From assembly GCF_002117125.1 (NCBI RefSeq), contig NZ_CP019344.1, positions 1,302,001-1,366,000 on the forward strand: 64,000 nucleotides of DNA. Direction: 5' to 3'. A program made the translations under genes and the position numbers. This document shows, one piece after another, positions 61,484 to 64,000 of this stretch. The notes beneath the pieces were generated by a model. That model searched no databases and had not been told where the DNA came from. It saw only the letters and a program-made list of their open reading frames with translations. Each line of letters begins with the position of its first letter. Position 1 is the stretch's first letter. This stretch comes from Nonlabens spongiae. Its GTDB lineage: Bacteria; Bacteroidota; Bacteroidia; Flavobacteriales; Flavobacteriaceae.

Positions 61484-64000
61484 TTAGTTTTTTGGAGAAA
61501 TGGAACTGTTAGTCTTTGCTTCTTCAGCTCGTATTTCAGTCAATGTTTGACGAGCTTCAGCTACTACTTCTGGATATTTTGAAAAGTTTTTGATCACGGC
61601 TTCTAAGATTGTTGTTGCGTTGAGGGTCTCTCCTTTAGCTTGATAGCTTTTTGCCATCAACACAAGAGCCTTTGAACTCCAGAGCTTATAGCTTCCGTAG
61701 TTTTTTGTCAAAGAGTTCCCAGCAGATATAGCTCCATCATGATCGCCGTCTTTATTTTTAAAGTAGGCCTCATAATAAGCAGCTTCCGCCGCAAGGCTAC
61801 CAGTAGCATCTGCTCTTAGGTTTTCATAAGCGGTGCGCGCAGCAGTCTCATTGCCTTGTTTCCAATTAGATCGTGCGATGATAACTTGTGCATCTGCTTT
61901 AACCTGCGTATCTGCTCCAGTAGATTCTAGAACCTTTTGAGCATAAGCTGCCGATTTATTGTAATCTTCAAGTTCGTAATATCCTTTCATCAAGTTGGAT
62001 TGTGCGTAAATCACATTCTGAGGGAAATCTGCATTTTGTTCCAGTTTTAATAGAACGGGAATTGCCTTCTGATAATCTTTTGCATTCAAGTGTATTTCAC
62101 TCAAGCGAGCCAATGCTGGTTCTGTAAATTCATTACGCTCTTTGCTGGCTACATATTGAAAATGCGAGACACTCTCTTGTTTACGGTCTTCAGAAAATAA
62201 TGCTTGAGCCAGATAAAAGTGGGCTTTAAGTGCGTACTTTCCATTAGGAAATTGATCAAGGTAGGATTGCATACCATTAATCGTGGCCTTCATGTCGCCT
62301 CTTAAGTAAGGACGCTCTGCACTCTCGTAGGCCGTGTCATCCAGCTCGTTATCGGTAACTTCAACTCCATCGAGTGATCTCACCCAAACTGCGTAATCGT
62401 TGGTATTACCTTGGTCGATGTAAACCTGTCTCGCACTACTGATCGCTTGGGTTGCCTGCGGCGTTCCTGGATAGCGCGCTACAACAGCTTTAAAGACTTT
62501 CAGGGATTCTGCGAGTTGGTTATCATTGTATAACTGCAGACCCTTGCGCATCATCGCCTTTGAGGTATAGGAACTGTTAGGGAATTCTTGAATAAGCTGA
62601 TCGTATGCAGCGATCCCTTCATTTACTCGACCCTCATTGATGAGCGTATTCCCGAGTTCATACATCACGTCATCGCGATACTTTGAGCGGCCATAATTCT
62701 GAATAAAATCCCTTAAGTCTTTGATCTTAGAATCGACCTTGTCCACAAATCCGTAAGAAATGGCTTTTTGAAAAGCGGCATAATCTGCATTATAGCCTCC
62801 CGCTTTTATGGACTTATTGTAAGCCTCCATCGCGGGATAGTATTTTTTGGTCACATAATTTGCATCCCCTATTCTTAGAAGTGCATCGTTCAACCTTGTC
62901 CTATTGGTTTCTGCGGCATCACTCTTCACGAAAGTTGTGAACGCATTAATAGAATTATCGTACTCCTTCAATTTGAAATAGGTATAACCCAAGTCATAGA
63001 AATACATATCATCTTCTTCTATAGCAACGTTGCTGGCACCTGCATTTTTAAAACTGGCCAGTGCTGCAGAAAAATCATTGATCTGATAATAACTTTCTGC
63101 CTTCCAGAACTGCGCTTTTTTCTTCAACTCCTCATCTGTACCGTAATTCAGCGTTTTATCAAGGTTTGCGATGGCTTTTTTGTAGTCGCCATTAGTATAA
63201 TCTGTAAGGCCTTGATACAAAGCTACCTTTGCATAGACATTTTCATTTCCTTTGATGCGACCGTCTTCTAGCAAGGCCATGGCTTCTTCATAATTCTTTG
63301 ACGAGAAGTAAGAATCGATCAAGAAAGTTCTCATTTCTTCCTTGTTCTCATTCTCAGGGTATTTTTCCAGATAGTTCAAGATTACCTGAGGCGTACTTTC
63401 ATAGGGATTTCCGGTCTCGTAACTGAGCTTAGCGTAGTTGTAGTAAGCGTCTTCTTGAATTTCAGCATCAAAATCAAGTTCGCTAGCCAATTTGAATGCG
63501 TTGAGTGCATCTTCATTACGATCTAATTTGATATAACTCTGTCCTAAATGATAATAGGCATTTTGAGCCGTTGCGTTTTCTCCATCGATGATTTTGTTGA
63601 AGGTCTCGATTGCTTTCTCAAAATCATTGGTTTTATAGTATGCATATCCTAGCTGGTAATAATCGTTATTATTCCATTTACCACGAGTTCCTTCATATTG
63701 CTCTAAAAAAGGCATGGCCTCAGCATACTTTTCTTGATTAAACAGCGACTGCCCTATGATACGATTGAGTTGTGATTTCTCATTACGATTGGATTTAGGC
63801 AACTGTTCTTGAGCGAGACTGATCGCCTTATCAAAGTTCCCCAATTTATAATTGAGATCTGCCTGATAATAAGAGAGCTTTTGATCTTCTTCTGGCGAGG
63901 CATCCACTTGATCAAAAAGGTCGCTTGCTTCCTGCAGCTCGTCACCTTCATAGGCGATGTAACCGAGGTAATATTTGGCTTTTGCGCCATACTCTTCCGT
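61484..64000 (-). CDS. Large TPR-repeat protein (partial, start outside window)
   Basis: At least 838 residues; the frame stays open to the right edge (TEEYGAKAKYYLGYIAYEGD at the end of the window), so the true start is outside and any start inside the window (such as the GTG at 63907) is false. It is almost all tetratricopeptide repeats of about 34 residues (e.g. YQLGYAYYKTNDFEKAIETF, YYHLGQSYIKLDRNEDALNA, YDLGYTYFKLKEYDNSINAF). It ends with a polar tail EEAKTNSSISPKN. Likely a periplasmic scaffold acting with the barrel protein downstream. Confidence 0.92.
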   Translation of the reverse strand, partial: TEEYGAKAKYYLGYIAYEGDELQEASDLFDQVDASPEEDQKLSYYQADLNYKLGNFDKAISLAQEQLPKSNRNEKSQLNRIIGQSLFNQEKYAEAMPFLEQYEGTRGKWNNNDYYQLGYAYYKTNDFEKAIETFNKIIDGENATAQNAYYHLGQSYIKLDRNEDALNAFKLASELDFDAEIQEDAYYNYAKLSYETGNPYESTPQVILNYLEKYPENENKEEMRTFLIDSYFSSKNYEEAMALLEDGRIKGNENVYAKVALYQGLTDYTNGDYKKAIANLDKTLNYGTDEELKKKAQFWKAESYYQINDFSAALASFKNAGASNVAIEEDDMYFYDLGYTYFKLKEYDNSINAFTTFVKSDAAETNRTRLNDALLRIGDANYVTKKYYPAMEAYNKSIKAGGYNADYAAFQKAISYGFVDKVDSKIKDLRDFIQNYGRSKYRDDVMYELGNTLINEGRVNEGIAAYDQLIQEFPNSSYTSKAMMRKGLQLYNDNQLAESLKVFKAVVARYPGTPQATQAISSARQVYIDQGNTNDYAVWVRSLDGVEVTDNELDDTAYESAERPYLRGDMKATINGMQSYLDQFPNGKYALKAHFYLAQALFSEDRKQESVSHFQYVASKERNEFTEPALARLSEIHLNAKDYQKAIPVLLKLEQNADFPQNVIYAQSNLMKGYYELEDYNKSAAYAQKVLESTGADTQVKADAQVIIARSNWKQGNETAARTAYENLRADATGSLAAEAAYYEAYFKNKDGDHDGAISAGNSLTKNYGSYKLWSSKALVLMAKSYQAKGETLNATTILEAVIKNFSKYPEVVAEARQTLTEIRAEEAKTNSSISPKN

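Noticed and set aside
63754..63990. 78-residue leftward frame at the right edge
   Set aside because: It overlaps the TPR gene in another frame, is Lys/Ser-rich and has no family features.

Overview
The window looks like a chromosomal segment of a marine-type Bacteroidota, most likely family Flavobacteriaceae. This rests on the LpxC-FabZ fusion, the transketolase split into two genes, PorX (response regulator plus PglZ), a giant protein ending in a type IX secretion (T9SS) type B sorting domain, MurA with Asp in place of the catalytic Cys, and promoters of the TTTG-N19-TAnnTTTG type. The genus cannot be fixed from the sequence alone.

Layout. 1-4.4 kb is an accessory-looking stretch: the tail of an unknown gene, a WG-repeat lipoprotein, a complete IS256-family element (954-2296) with an 8-bp target duplication, an orphan two-helix membrane protein and an RluE-like pseudouridine synthase. 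4.4-19.7 kb is mostly a leftward housekeeping block: murA, panB, prohibitin, a vWA-like membrane protein, fabG, sucD, lpxD2, a methyltransferase, efp, lpxA, lpxC/fabZ, lpxD and an HD phosphohydrolase. Many of these genes overlap by 1-4 bases, so lipid A and fatty acid synthesis, EF-P and succinyl-CoA synthetase are probably co-expressed. 19.7-36.3 kb is mixed: porX, tsaE, ald, proline dehydrogenase, aroB, a hipBA toxin-antitoxin pair, a TlpA-like thioredoxin, a zinc-less Fpg/Nei glycosylase, ftsY, a nitroreductase, a SanA/YdcF protein and split transketolase. Two decayed genes lie here (DUF1801-like at 26640, DUF3140-like at 30581). 36.4-41.2 kb is one 1619-residue T9SS cargo protein. 41.3-64 kb carries folE, cysS, yidD, a sodium/solute symporter, an M23 peptidase, pheT, a zinc-less sirtuin, purB, two tandem YqaE/Pmp3 genes (51 and 55 aa), mazG, manA, tRNA-Pro and tRNA-Ser, dnaB, accA, an outer-membrane barrel protein and a large TPR protein that runs off the right edge.

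The most unusual signal is not a gene. A 16-bp palindrome, CGCTTTCGCGAAAGCG, occurs 13 times (10 perfect, 3 with one mismatch), and a related palindrome with core CGCTTAAAGCG occurs three times. They are spread every few kilobases from 4.5 kb rightward, both between and inside genes, and are absent from the IS and the first 4.4 kb. Inside genes they sit in frame, mostly reading A-F/Y-A-K-A or L-S-R-K-R, and comparison with internal protein repeats suggests they arise without changing gene length. Other structure includes a 17-unit heptamer array, four degenerate hexamer arrays and several operator-like palindromes. I see no CRISPR array, prophage or biosynthetic cluster.
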